In this document: positions 1 to 8,181 of the stretch, piece after piece
How the letters are laid out: the number at the start of each line of letters is the position of its first letter
How positions within the stretch are numbered: position 1 is the first letter of the stretch
Origin: Paraburkholderia phosphatilytica
Lineage (GTDB): Bacteria > Pseudomonadota > Gammaproteobacteria > Burkholderiales > Burkholderiaceae
DNA: 64,000 nucleotides
Direction: 5' to 3'
NCBI RefSeq assembly: GCF_003443895.1
Contig: NZ_QQOA01000016.1
Coordinates: 1-64,000, forward strand
Position numbers and translations under genes: made by a program
The notes under the pieces: model-generated
The model's database searches: none
What the model was told of the DNA's origin: nothing
What the model saw: the letters and a program-made list of their open reading frames with translations, nothing else

Positions 1-240
1 CGCGCTGCTGGCCGTCTGCACGATCGACGTACCGTCGTTCGCGTTCGACACACCCTGGTTAAGACCGTTGATCTGCGTTTGCAGGGTCGTCGAGATTGCG
101 AGACCAGCTGCGTCGTCGGCCGCGCTGTTGATCCGCTTGCCCGAGGACAGGCGCGTGATCGCTTGCGAGAGCGCGTTGCCCGAACCGGTCAGGTTCTCTT
201 GAGCGACGAGCGAGCTGATATTGCTATTGATCGAAAGCAT
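1..240 (-). CDS. fliC: Flagellin FliC, N-terminal 80 residues (cut by window edge)
   Basis: Filament subunit exported through the flagellar type III apparatus. The visible part starts MLSINSNISSLVAQENL and continues with the coiled-coil D0/D1 signature RLSSGKRINSAADDAAGLAI, which is diagnostic of bacterial flagellins. The ATG has a GGAGAAC ribosome site about 5 bases upstream. The gene runs off the left edge, so its variable domain and C-terminal helix are not visible. It is transcribed away from the rest of the window, with its own sigma-28 promoter. Identification is near certain; copy number of flagellin genes in the genome cannot be judged here. Confidence 0.97.
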   Translation of the reverse strand, partial: MLSINSNISSLVAQENLTGSGNALSQAITRLSSGKRINSAADDAAGLAISTTLQTQINGLNQGVSNANDGTSIVQTASSA

Positions 241-773
241 GTTGTTCTCCGAAGAGCAATGGTCCCAGACCGGACCAATGTTGAACTGGGCGGAAGCAGC
301 GTTGCTGCGCGCCTCTAAGCTGGTTTTCGGCGAACCCTTTCCGAACTTTAGGAAAGGAAAGAGAAAAATTACCAACCCTTGGGCGCGCGGGGGCGCGGCG
401 CGGCCACGGAAAACGGGCTCGGCGGGGCGCTCCGGCGGCCATCCGCCGTAAGGTCTGGGGCGGGTGGACGCGCTGTCCGCGCTTCCTGCGCACCGTTCGC
501 GATCGGGTGCCGTGGCGGACAGTTCGACTCAGTTCAACACCCCGACAGTTTCGGGCAAAGCGCGGTATCCGAAAGCCGCGAACAGCGGGGAAGAAGGCGC
601 GTTGCTCACGGCTTCGCGCTCGCGTGCGCTCCTTACAATGCGCGGTGGAGCTGGTGGATCCAGCTTGCATGTCCTTATCGCAGCCTCGCGCCGCCGGACC
701 TCCGGTCGCGGCCGGCGGGCGGCGGTCCCCTGAATTTTCCTGCGCCTCAGCGCGTCGATCCCGAGCCGTTTCG
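241..773. other. Divergent intergenic region fliC / glycosyltransferase
   Basis: A 533-base gap holding the fliC leader and its sigma-28 promoter. Open frames here read as low-complexity Arg/Ala-rich shadows with no ribosome sites, so I call no gene. I see no clear promoter for the rightward glycosyltransferase gene. Confidence 0.6.
324..350 (-). promoter_or_regulatory. Sigma-28 (FliA) promoter of fliC
   Basis: On the minus strand: -35 TAAAGTTC (343-350), an 11-base spacer, and -10 GCCGAAAA (324-331). This is close to the consensus TAAAGTTT-N11-GCCGATAA. It lies about 85 bases before the fliC start and predicts late (class III) expression once FlgM is exported. Confidence 0.9.
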
Positions 774-1484
774 ATGAAACCAGTCAGAATTGTGTGCGGT
801 ACGCGGCACTCGCAAGCCGACTTCCTGGCGAAAACGGCGCTTGGCCGCTCGCTCATCGCACATCAGAAGCTGAATCCCGTGGACGTCTGTCTGTTCCCGG
901 AGAACCGGCGCGGGCTGTCCGAGATCTACAACACCGCGATCGAACAGGCGCGCGGCAATCCGGCGATCCTCGTGTTCATCCACGACGACGTGCATCTGCT
1001 CGACTTCCAGTGGAGCCAGAACCTGCGCGAAGGCCTGAAGAGCTTCGACGTGATCGGCGCCGCGGGCAACACGCGGATCGTGCCCGGTCATTCCTCGTGG
1101 GTCTTCATCAACGACCGGCTCACCATCGACGACCGGAGCAAGCTGAGCGGCGCGGTGGGACACGGCAAGGGTTTCCCGTGCCGGCTGGCCAACTACGGCG
1201 CAGCGGGCCAGCGCTGCAAGCTGCTCGACGGACTGCTGCTCGCGGTGGACAGCGAGCGTCTGCACGAGCGCGGCGTGTCGTTCGACGAGCAGTTCCAGTT
1301 CGACTTCTACGATCTCGATTTCTGCCGTACCGCCGACGAGAAGGGGCTGAGGCTCGGCACCTGGCCGATGAGCGTGGTCCACGAAAGCGAAGGCGCGTTC
1401 AATACCCCGGCGTGGCACGACGCTTACCAGCGCTACACGCGGAAATACGCAACGCGCGACGCGGTCGACACTGTCGCGGTCTAG
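774..1484 (+). CDS. StrF-like family 2 glycosyltransferase, putative
   Basis: Predicted 236-residue glycosyltransferase. The N-terminus MKPVRIVCGTRH and the segment ILVFIHDDVHLLD resemble the nucleotide-sugar-binding part of the StrF/GT2-like family, with HDDV as the likely metal-binding acidic motif. A later FDFYDLDFC segment also fits that family. The open frame continues upstream, but the ATG at 774 is where the conserved fold begins; its ribosome site is weak. It is divergent from fliC, and glycosyltransferases next to flagellin genes often modify flagellin. That role is inference from position only; a surface-polysaccharide role is equally possible. Confidence 0.75.
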   Translation: MKPVRIVCGTRHSQADFLAKTALGRSLIAHQKLNPVDVCLFPENRRGLSEIYNTAIEQARGNPAILVFIHDDVHLLDFQWSQNLREGLKSFDVIGAAGNTRIVPGHSSWVFINDRLTIDDRSKLSGAVGHGKGFPCRLANYGAAGQRCKLLDGLLLAVDSERLHERGVSFDEQFQFDFYDLDFCRTADEKGLRLGTWPMSVVHESEGAFNTPAWHDAYQRYTRKYATRDAVDTVAV

Positions 1485-1562
1485 TGTTGCCAGCCTTGCT
1501 GCGGGCCGCCGGGGCCCGGCGTATTCTTGACGCTTCCCCAGTTGCACACTCGTGGAGGCACC

Positions 1563-2504
1563 ATGCAAAAGCGCCGGATTGGCCAGTCTGAGCTGCAGGT
1601 CGCGCCGCTGATGTTCGGCGGCAACGTGTTCGGCTGGACGGCGGACGAAGCGGCTTCGCTGTCGATCCTCGATGCGTTCTTCGACGCCGGGCTCGACTTC
1701 ATCGATACCGCCGACGTCTATTCCAAATGGGTGCCCGGCCACGTGGGCGGCGAATCCGAGACGATCATCGGCAAGTGGCTGAAGCAGTCGGGCCATCGCG
1801 ATCGCGTCGTGCTGGCCACCAAGGTCGGCATGCTGCCGACGCGCGAGGGGCTGTCGGCGGCCAACATACTCGCGGCAGTCGAAGACTCGCTGCGCCGGCT
1901 GCAGACCGACTACATCGACGTCTACTTCTCGCACAAGGACGTACCCGACACGCCGCTCGAAGAGACGCTCGGCGCGTACCAGCGGCTGATCGAGGCGGGC
2001 AAGGTGCGGGTGATCGGCGCATCGAACTACACGGGCGCGCGTCTGCAGGAAGCGGCGCGCGTGTCGCGCGAACAGAACCTGCCCGCCTATCAGATCGTCC
2101 AGCCGGAATACAACCTGTACGACCGGGCCGGGTACGAGACCGACCTGGAGCCGGTGGCGGTGGCGCAGAAGCTGTCGGTGGTGAGCTACTACAGTCTCGC
2201 CAGCGGCTTCCTGTCGGGCAAATACCGGTCGCGCGACGATCTTGGCAAGAGCCCGCGCGGCTCGCGCGTCGAGCGCATGCTGGATGCGCGCGGCCTGCGG
2301 ATCCTCGCCGCGCTCGACGAAGTCGCCGCGCAGCACCGCAGCACGCCGGCTTCGGTCGCGCTCGCGTGGCTGATCGCGCGGCCGAGCGTGACGGCGCCGA
2401 TCGCGAGCGCGACATCGCTCGAGCAGCTGAAAAGCCTCGTCGAAGCGGTGCATCTGACGCTCAGTTCCGCCGACATCGCGGCGCTGAACGATGCAAGTGC
2501 CTGA
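1563..2504 (+). CDS. Aldo/keto reductase
   Basis: Cytosolic NADPH-dependent oxidoreductase, 313 residues, of the AKR superfamily (TIM barrel). The catalytic tetrad is visible: Asp48 and Tyr53 in FIDTADVY, Lys87 in VLATKVGM and His124 in DVYFSHKD. The GASNY segment and the C-terminal TAPIASATS are typical of the cofactor site. The ATG at 1563 has GGAGG seven bases upstream. Substrate cannot be told. The gene stands alone and has no visible link to motility. Confidence 0.93.
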   Translation: MQKRRIGQSELQVAPLMFGGNVFGWTADEAASLSILDAFFDAGLDFIDTADVYSKWVPGHVGGESETIIGKWLKQSGHRDRVVLATKVGMLPTREGLSAANILAAVEDSLRRLQTDYIDVYFSHKDVPDTPLEETLGAYQRLIEAGKVRVIGASNYTGARLQEAARVSREQNLPAYQIVQPEYNLYDRAGYETDLEPVAVAQKLSVVSYYSLASGFLSGKYRSRDDLGKSPRGSRVERMLDARGLRILAALDEVAAQHRSTPASVALAWLIARPSVTAPIASATSLEQLKSLVEAVHLTLSSADIAALNDASA

Positions 2505-2842
2505 GTCGGTTGACAAATGCGTAGACAAAACGCTGGTCCGAGGTGCGGTTTCCTGTTAGAATCGAGAGTGAATTGAGATCTTTGCCTGTTTCGTTGCGCG
2601 CTTTCCGGTGGTTGTCGGGCGGCTTTGACAGCGGCAACAGGCATCCAGCGCGGCGCTGCAAGGTTGTTCCGCCAGCGGGTCGCGGTGAACTCTCCACCTC
2701 TCTTTTCCGGCCTCCGGGCCGATCGCCTCTCGTTTCTTCGTTGCAATTGCACGGTGGAGACGACCGGAGGGCCGGCGCGTCGGCGGTGTTGCCTGTTAGC
2801 CGCGGCGCATTAACGTATCAAGCGATTTGAGTTAGGAATTAC
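2505..2842. other. rpsU upstream region
   Basis: A 338-base gap. It starts with TTGACA (2510-2515), but no good -10 lies 16-18 bases later; a TAGAAT is at 2557-2562. It implies a long (about 270 base) untranslated leader for rpsU. No small gene with a convincing ribosome site is seen. Confidence 0.45.
2510..2562 (+). promoter_or_regulatory. Possible rpsU promoter region
   Basis: TTGACA at 2510-2515 and TAGAAT at 2557-2562 are the best sigma-70-like hexamers ahead of rpsU, but they are too far apart to be one promoter. One of them may be used with a poor partner. Confidence 0.3.
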
Positions 2843-3055
2843 ATGACGACGATTCTTCTGAAGGAAAACGAGCCGTTCGAAGTGGCGATCCGCCGCTTCC
2901 GTCGTGCTATCGAAAAAAACGGTCTGATCGCCGAGCTGCGTGAGCGTCAGTCGTACGAAAAGCCGACCGCTGTGCGCAAGCGCAAGAAGGCTGCGGCTGT
3001 GAAGCGCCTGCACAAGCGCCTGCGTAGCCAGATGCTGCCGAAGAAGCTCCACTAA
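2843..3055 (+). CDS. rpsU: 30S ribosomal protein bS21
   Basis: A 70-residue basic protein of the small ribosomal subunit. It begins MTTILLKENEPFEVAIRRF and ends in a Lys/Arg-rich helix (KRKKAAAVKRLHKRL), as in betaproteobacterial bS21. The length is standard. The gene stands alone, with a long leader before it and a strong terminator after it, so it is probably monocistronic. Ribosome site AGTTAGGA precedes the ATG. Confidence 0.97.
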   Translation: MTTILLKENEPFEVAIRRFRRAIEKNGLIAELRERQSYEKPTAVRKRKKAAAVKRLHKRLRSQMLPKKLH

Positions 3056-3074
3056 GCTTCTGTCGCGCACAAGG

Positions 3075-3111
3075 AAACGGCGTGAGCTTCGCAAGAAGCC
3101 ACGCCGTTTTT
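3075..3111 (+). terminator. Rho-independent terminator of rpsU
   Basis: Stem AACGGCGTG (3076-3084) pairs with CACGCCGTT (3100-3108), with a further inner GCTT/AAGC pairing, followed by a run of T. A very strong intrinsic terminator. Confidence 0.92.
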
Positions 3112-3208
3112 CTTTGCCTTCGTTGTTCTTCGCTTTCCTTCGTTCCCGCTCGTCAGCATAGCCGCGTCGAGTTGCCGCGGCGCCTCGCCGGATGGCGGGG
3201 CAGGTGGC

Positions 3209-3634
3209 TCAAGCCGCCGCTTTCAGCCGCTCTGCCGAGAGCCCGAACTGTCTCGCGATCGACATCAGCCGATCGCGCCATTCCCACGTGCCGAACACAT
3301 CGTGAACGTTCTGCAGGCAACTGAGCAGGTCGACCGTGGCGGGGTCGAAGATGTTGATGTGTGAGCGCAGCAGCGCCTTCTTCAGCGCAAGCACACCCGC
3401 GTCCATATACGCGGGCACGTCGACCGGCGTGCGGCCGATGAACCGCACCGGCACCCCTTCCATCGAGGTCATGTAGTCGCGCGGCTTGATGAAGCTGCCG
3501 ACCGGACAGCCGCCGCAGTAACCCCGATACGCGCCGCCGCCGCGCGGCAGGAGCGCTGCGCGCCCCTGGCCGAAAAGATGATCCACGGCCCGATCGAAAA
3601 TGGCCTGATGGCTCAGAAAGTCGAGGTTCTTCAT
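3209..3634 (-). CDS. Conserved-looking hypothetical protein, 141 aa
   Basis: I do not recognise the family. The 141-residue product starts MKNLDFLSHQAIFDRAVDHL, carries a compact GYCGGCPVGSFIKP segment whose two cysteines could bind metal or form a disulphide, and ends FGLSAERLKAAA. No signal peptide or membrane segment is seen, so it is probably cytosolic. Ribosome site GGGAG lies about 8 bases before the ATG. Codon use matches its neighbours. It lies between rpsU and tag with no obvious operon partner. Confidence 0.75.
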   Translation of the reverse strand: MKNLDFLSHQAIFDRAVDHLFGQGRAALLPRGGGAYRGYCGGCPVGSFIKPRDYMTSMEGVPVRFIGRTPVDVPAYMDAGVLALKKALLRSHINIFDPATVDLLSCLQNVHDVFGTWEWRDRLMSIARQFGLSAERLKAAA

Positions 3635-3970
3635 GGTTGGTCTCCCGCGCTTCGTTCGCGGCGGTTTGTCTCGTTCGATTGCACTGCAGGCAGTATCCGG
3701 GTTCCGGTGTTTCCCGAAGCGTCGACTTGAGCGGCAAAGACCGATCAGTTCCCCGCTTCAGCCTTCAGCCCGTCCGCACGGCCTCGCTTCCCCGCGTTCG
3801 CGCTTCGCTGCCTGTTAACAGTTATAACGGCCGCGCGAGCGCGAAACACAGGCCTTCTGTCTGCCAGCGCGCAGTTCTCGGGTGTTTGTCGGTGTCGCGG
3901 CGAGCGCCGCATGTGGCCGAGCGCCGGGGTCCGGGGACTTTCCCTGGTGCGGGCCGCGGCGGGGAGTGGC
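3635..3970. other. Gap between the hypothetical gene and tag
   Basis: 336 bases without a supportable gene. The only structure I note is the perfect palindrome CTGTTAACAG at 3822-3831, next to a TTATAAC on the minus strand that could be a -10 for the hypothetical gene downstream. Confidence 0.4.
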
Positions 3971-4567
3971 TCAGCGGCCTTTGCCGCGCTTCATCTTCTT
4001 GCCGAGCGCCGCGCAGCGCGCGCGGCACATGCATCCCGATTCGTGATCGTTGACCATGCCGACGGCCTGCATGAACGCGTAGCAGATGGTCGTGCCGACG
4101 AACTTGCAGCCATAGCCCTTGAGCGCCTTGCTAAGCGCATCGGAGATCTCCGTCGACGCGGGCGCGTGCGTGTACGACTCCCACGTATTCTGGATCGGCG
4201 TGTGGTCGACGAACGACCAGATGAAGTCCGCGAACGAACCGTGCTCGGCCTGGATCTGCTGGACCGCCTTCGCATTGATCACCGCCGACTCGACCTTCGC
4301 GCGGTTGCGCACGATGCTGGGATCGGCGAGCAGCTTCTCGAGATGCTTCGGCGTGAGACGCGCGACGGCGTCGATGTCGAAGCCGGCGAAGCCGCGCCGG
4401 TAGCCGTCGCGCTTGTTCAGAATGGTCGACCATGAGAGGCCGGCCTGCGCGCCTTCGAGCACGAGCATCTCGAACAGATGCTGATCGTCTCGCGAAGGGA
4501 CGCCCCATTCGTTGTCGTGATAGTGCGCGAGCGCTTCGCTCGTTGCCCAGTTGCATCGCTGTGTCAC
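3971..4567 (-). CDS. tag: DNA-3-methyladenine glycosylase I
   Basis: Base-excision repair enzyme that removes 3-methyladenine from alkylated DNA. The 198-residue product has the Tag zinc ligands near the N-terminus (Cys5 in QRCNW and His17 in YHDNEWG) and the matching C-terminal cluster HESGCMC. The core LVLEGAQAGLSW holds the active-site glutamate. I choose the GTG at 4567 because GGAG lies 8-9 bases upstream and the length then matches the family (about 190). The open frame extends further upstream, but that extension has no family resemblance. A short basic tail (KKMKRGKGR) follows. Confidence 0.93.
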   Translation of the reverse strand: MTQRCNWATSEALAHYHDNEWGVPSRDDQHLFEMLVLEGAQAGLSWSTILNKRDGYRRGFAGFDIDAVARLTPKHLEKLLADPSIVRNRAKVESAVINAKAVQQIQAEHGSFADFIWSFVDHTPIQNTWESYTHAPASTEISDALSKALKGYGCKFVGTTICYAFMQAVGMVNDHESGCMCRARCAALGKKMKRGKGR

Positions 4568-4748
4568 GGTCCGGCTCCTGCATGTTCGCGTTTGAGGACG
4601 CTGCAAAGGATAACGGAACCGCATGCGTCCGCAAGCAGGCCGGATGGCTGTCGCGGGGTTCGCAGTCGCGTCGGACATCTGGTGTATTGTTCGCCAGATT
4701 CGGGCGTGTCAATCTCTTCCTTCCATCGAACTCAAGCGCATCGTGCAG

Positions 4749-5627
4749 ATGAACCAGGACCTCTTTCTGATCGGCGTCGACGGTGGCGGCACCGGCACCC
4801 GCGTCGTGCTGGCCGACGCAACCGGCCACGAACTCGCGCAAGGCACCGCGGGGCCGTCGGGGCTCGGGCTCGGCGTCGAACGCGCGTGGCAGTCGATCGG
4901 CGCGGCATGCAACGACGCGTTCCAGCGCGTCGGGCTGACGTTCGACTGGTCGCGCTGCGTGCTCGGCTGCGGCCTTGCCGGCGTCCACAATCGCGACTGG
5001 CTGGCCGCGTTCCTCGCGGCGAAACCGGCGGCGGCAGGCCTCGTCGTGAAAGACGACGGCTACACCACGCTGCTGGGCGCGCACGACGGCGCGCCGGGCG
5101 TGATCGTCGCGCTGGGAACGGGCAGCATCGCCGCCGTGCTGACGCCGGACGGGCTAGATCGACAGGCGAGCGGCTACGGCTTCCCGTCCGGCGACGAAGC
5201 GAGCGGCGCGTGGCTCGGCGTGCGCGCGATTCCGCACGCGCAGCAGGCGCTCGATGGCCGCGTTCCGCGCGATGCCTTCGCGCAGGCGCTGTGCGATTTC
5301 GTCGGCGCGCAGGATCGCGACAGCCTCGTCGTCTGGCTCTGTGCGGCGAACCAGACCGCCTATGCGAGCCTGACGCGAGTGCTGTTCGAGCATCGCGACC
5401 ATCCGTTTGCGAAGCGCCTGTTGAACGACGCGGGCAACGAGATCGCGAAGATCATCGACGGGCTCGATCCGGGCGCCACGCTGCCCATCGCGCTGTGCGG
5501 CGGCCTCGGCGAGCCGCTGCGCGCCTATGTGCCGAAGCGCTTCGAAACGCGGCTGCGCGCGCCGCTGTCGGATTCGGCGCACGGGGCGCTGCAGCTCGCG
5601 AAACGCGAAGCCGCGAAGGCTGGCTGA
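4749..5627 (+). CDS. BadF/BadG/BcrA/BcrD-type ATPase, probable N-acetylglucosamine kinase
   Basis: A 292-residue member of the ASKHA sugar-kinase/ATPase fold. The phosphate-1 loop GVDGGGTGTRVVLAD is at residues 8-22. The phosphate-2 region VALGTGSIAAV and the adenosine motif CGGLGEPL follow at the expected spacing. Related proteins phosphorylate glucosamine or N-acetylglucosamine; the substrate here is inferred. The ATG at 4749 is chosen since the conserved fold starts there. It is divergent from tag and followed by a HAD phosphatase. Confidence 0.85.
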   Translation: MNQDLFLIGVDGGGTGTRVVLADATGHELAQGTAGPSGLGLGVERAWQSIGAACNDAFQRVGLTFDWSRCVLGCGLAGVHNRDWLAAFLAAKPAAAGLVVKDDGYTTLLGAHDGAPGVIVALGTGSIAAVLTPDGLDRQASGYGFPSGDEASGAWLGVRAIPHAQQALDGRVPRDAFAQALCDFVGAQDRDSLVVWLCAANQTAYASLTRVLFEHRDHPFAKRLLNDAGNEIAKIIDGLDPGATLPIALCGGLGEPLRAYVPKRFETRLRAPLSDSAHGALQLAKREAAKAG

Positions 5628-5740
5628 GCGGTCGGCGGGCGAGTGGCGGGCGAACGACAAGCGGCCCGCGCGCCGGGTCGGCGAACGGCCGCAGGGCGGA
5701 AGAAAGGTAGAATGGAACCCCAAAGCCGCTCGATACCGCC

Positions 5741-6562
5741 ATGTATAAAGTCATCGCCACCGATCTCGACGGAACGCTGCTCAACGCCGATCATCAGGTC
5801 GACCCGTTCACGGTCGCCACCGTCGGGCGGCTCGAAGCACAGGGGCTGCACTTCGTCATCGCGACCGGCCGGCACTATTGCGACGTCGCGGGCATCCGCG
5901 ACCTGCTGCGCATCCGTCCTTATCTGATCACGTCGAATGGCGCGCGCGTTCACGCACCGGACGACACGATGGTCTTCTCGCAGGATCTGCCGGCATCCAC
6001 GGTGCGCGATCTCGTCAAGCCGGAGATCGTCGGGAAGCACGGTCGGGTGATCGTCAACCTGTTCGCGGACGACTCATGGCTGATCGATCGCGACGCGCCG
6101 GATCTGTTGCGTCTGCATCAGGACTCGGGCTTCGTCTATCAGGTGTCCGATCTGCGGCAGCACGACGGGCGCGACATCGCGAAGGTGCTGTACATCGGCG
6201 AACCGTCGGATCTCGCGGTCATCGCGGCCAATCTGGAGCGCGAGTTCGGCACGACGCTCTACGTCACCTATTCGCTGCCGGATTGCCTCGAAGTGATGGC
6301 GGCGGGCGTATCGAAGGGGCGCGCGCTGCGCTTCGTGCTGACTGAGCTCGACATCGACCCCGCCCGCTGCGTCGCATTCGGCGACAACATGAACGACATC
6401 GATCTGCTCGAAACAGCGGGCCATCCGTTCATGATGAACAACGCGAATCCAGATCTGATGGCGCGCCTGCCCGAGGTGCCGCGCATCGGCAACAACTTCG
6501 AGGCGGGCGTGGCGCACCATCTGCGCAAGCTGTTTTCGCTGCGCGACGAGATTCTGTCGTAA
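5741..6562 (+). CDS. Cof-type HAD-IIB family phosphatase
   Basis: A 273-residue cytosolic hydrolase of the Cof subfamily, which dephosphorylates small sugar or cofactor phosphates. Motif I is DLDGTLLN (residues 8-15), with the nucleophile Asp8 and the acid/base Asp10. ATGRHY lies further in, and motif III/IV is GDNMNDIDLL near the C-terminus. The cap is of the C2 type. It lies 113 bases after the sugar kinase gene and may be co-transcribed with it. Substrate unknown. Confidence 0.92.
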   Translation: MYKVIATDLDGTLLNADHQVDPFTVATVGRLEAQGLHFVIATGRHYCDVAGIRDLLRIRPYLITSNGARVHAPDDTMVFSQDLPASTVRDLVKPEIVGKHGRVIVNLFADDSWLIDRDAPDLLRLHQDSGFVYQVSDLRQHDGRDIAKVLYIGEPSDLAVIAANLEREFGTTLYVTYSLPDCLEVMAAGVSKGRALRFVLTELDIDPARCVAFGDNMNDIDLLETAGHPFMMNNANPDLMARLPEVPRIGNNFEAGVAHHLRKLFSLRDEILS

Positions 6563-6581
6563 CGTGCCCCGCTGAAATAGC

Positions 6582-6611
6582 GACGAGGCGCCGCGCAAGC
6601 GGCGCCTCGTC
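6582..6611. terminator. Bidirectional hairpin between converging genes
   Basis: A perfect 13-base stem (6582-6594 with 6599-6611) around a GCAA loop. It sits between the rightward HAD gene and the leftward His-rich gene. The flanking T tracts are weak, but stem strength and position suit a shared terminator. Confidence 0.75.
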
Positions 6612-6637
6612 ATTCACCACCGGTTACCTGACACGGT

Positions 6638-6919
6638 TTAGCCGTGGCCCCAGCCATGGCCTTCCGGGCCGCGATGGTCATCGTGGTTCCAGCGATAGTC
6701 GTGGTGGTGCCAGTCATCGCGATGGTCCCAGTGGCGATGGTAGTAATCGCCGCCGTCATACGGCGCAGCATACGTCGGCTGCGCATAAGCCTGTTCGTAC
6801 ACCGGAGCCGGCGCGCCGAGCGACAACCCGACGTTCAGATCCGTGTGAGCCTGCGCGACACCGATTGCGCCGGCAGCAAGACCAGCAGCGACGAGCAGAT
6901 GAGTAACGATGCGCTTCAT
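6638..6919 (-). CDS. Small exported histidine-rich protein
   Basis: Family not recognised. The 93-residue product has a clean signal peptide (MKRIVTHLLVAAGLAAGAI, cleavage probably after VAQA). The mature C-terminal half is rich in His, Asp, Tyr and Trp (for example HRHWDHRDDWHHHDY). Such composition suggests periplasmic metal binding (Zn, Ni or Cu), which is inference. Ribosome site AGGAGA is well placed before the ATG. It is a lone gene with convergent and co-oriented unrelated neighbours. Confidence 0.8.
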   Translation of the reverse strand: MKRIVTHLLVAAGLAAGAIGVAQAHTDLNVGLSLGAPAPVYEQAYAQPTYAAPYDGGDYYHRHWDHRDDWHHHDYRWNHDDHRGPEGHGWGHG

Positions 6920-7261
6920 GTTGGTTCTCCTGTCAGGCGGCGTGTTTGCCGCACGACTTCAATCTACGCAATCGCCCCTCGCCGCAGTGCGACCAGATGT
7001 TACGGAGTGCAAGCGTATCGTCACCAGCGCGTAAGGTGTGCGCGCATCGGAGTCGTGCCGTTTCGCGACGCGAAAAGCGGGGAACGCGCGCGAGCATCCG
7101 CGCTTCAGGGGCTTGGGGAGAAAGGGGAAGCCGCGAGGTCGCGCCTCGCGAACAGGATCGCCGCGCGACGCCCTGCGCGACGGCTATGACGTCGTAAACC
7201 GCCCTTACATCTGCACCATTTGTTAATGCTGGGGCGCTCAGTGAGCCGCTCAGTTAGCCAT
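6920..7261. other. Gap upstream of the His-rich gene
   Basis: 342 bases with no supportable gene. It should carry the promoter of the His-rich gene and the 3' end of the histidine phosphatase transcript. I see no strong promoter hexamers or terminator. Confidence 0.4.
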
Positions 7262-7969
7262 TCAATGAGCCGCGCTGGCGGGCGCATCCGGCAGCGTTGC
7301 GCACGGGCAATCGGTCGCGCGGCCGTTCAGGCCTTCATGATCGTGATGGAATGCAACGCTAGGTGTGCCGTCCTGCCAGTCGACCTTCAGCACGTACATG
7401 CTGTCGTAGTCGTCGCTCTCCCACTTCGGTACGTCCGATTTGCCGCCGCCATGCGCAGTCACAATCTGCCTGACCAGCGTCTCGATCTGCCGGTGTTCCC
7501 ACGCCACGACCACCAGCTTGCCCCGATAGCGCGAATCGAGCACGGCCTTGCCGAGATCGTCGATATGCGACAGACCGAACGGCGTCTGGATCGGCAACTG
7601 GAACTGGATGGCCGTGGGTTCGATCGTGGCGAGCGGACGCACGTAGTAGTAGCGCTTGCCGTGATCTTCTTTCTGTTCGCCCGGATCGGGCGCGTACACG
7701 GCGGCCGGCTTGCCGAACTTCGCGGCGATGACGGCGGGCAGCGCGAGCGCGCGGTTCAGCCCCTGGCAGTCGAGTTGCCCGAGCCCTTGATCGGGCTTTT
7801 CGCCGTGCCGGACGAATACGATGGTCTCGGTGCTCGCGTTATCGACGGATGGGGCGGACGCGGCGAACGCGGTGGCGGGAGCGGCGAACACGCCCGCCGC
7901 GATCGCCGCGGCAACGACGCCATCGCGCGCCAGGCGATCGAACCATCCACGCATGCGACTCGGACTCAT
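7262..7969 (-). CDS. Exported histidine phosphatase superfamily protein
   Basis: A 235-residue protein of the phosphoglycerate-mutase-like (histidine phosphatase) fold. The catalytic RHG motif is at residues 54-56 (IVFVRHGEKP), and the second active-site histidine is probably in WEHRQIETLV. An N-terminal hydrophobic stretch ending ATAFA suggests export to the periplasm. I take the ATG at 7969, which begins the signal peptide. The frame stays open far upstream through aqpZ antisense, but that part is a shadow. Substrate unknown. Confidence 0.87.
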   Translation of the reverse strand: MSPSRMRGWFDRLARDGVVAAAIAAGVFAAPATAFAASAPSVDNASTETIVFVRHGEKPDQGLGQLDCQGLNRALALPAVIAAKFGKPAAVYAPDPGEQKEDHGKRYYYVRPLATIEPTAIQFQLPIQTPFGLSHIDDLGKAVLDSRYRGKLVVVAWEHRQIETLVRQIVTAHGGGKSDVPKWESDDYDSMYVLKVDWQDGTPSVAFHHDHEGLNGRATDCPCATLPDAPASAAH

Positions 7970-8123
7970 CGGGGCACCTGTGTTGTTTTGAGCGGGCTCG
8001 GGATCGACCGATTCTAGCAGCGGGCATGTCGATCCACCTTCCGGGACGCGCCGCCAGACGAAGCGCAATGCACTCGTGGGGCCGTGGAGAGCGACGCCAC
8101 CAGGCGAAGCGACGAAGCGAAAC

Positions 8124-8150
8124 GAAAAGGGCGGCCACTCCGGCCGCCCT
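8124..8150 (-). terminator. Rho-independent terminator of aqpZ
   Basis: On the minus strand, stem AGGGCGGCC / GGCCGCCCT (9 bp, 8128-8136 with 8142-8150) is followed by TTTTCGTTT. It lies 32 bases after the aqpZ stop. Confidence 0.88.
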
Positions 8151-8181
8151 CGTAATCCACACACTGCGTGATGCCGCGCGC

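Noticed and set aside
2510..2562. A complete sigma-70 promoter for rpsU
   Set aside because: The TTGACA and TAGAAT are 41 bases apart, so they cannot form one promoter. Kept only as a weak candidate region.
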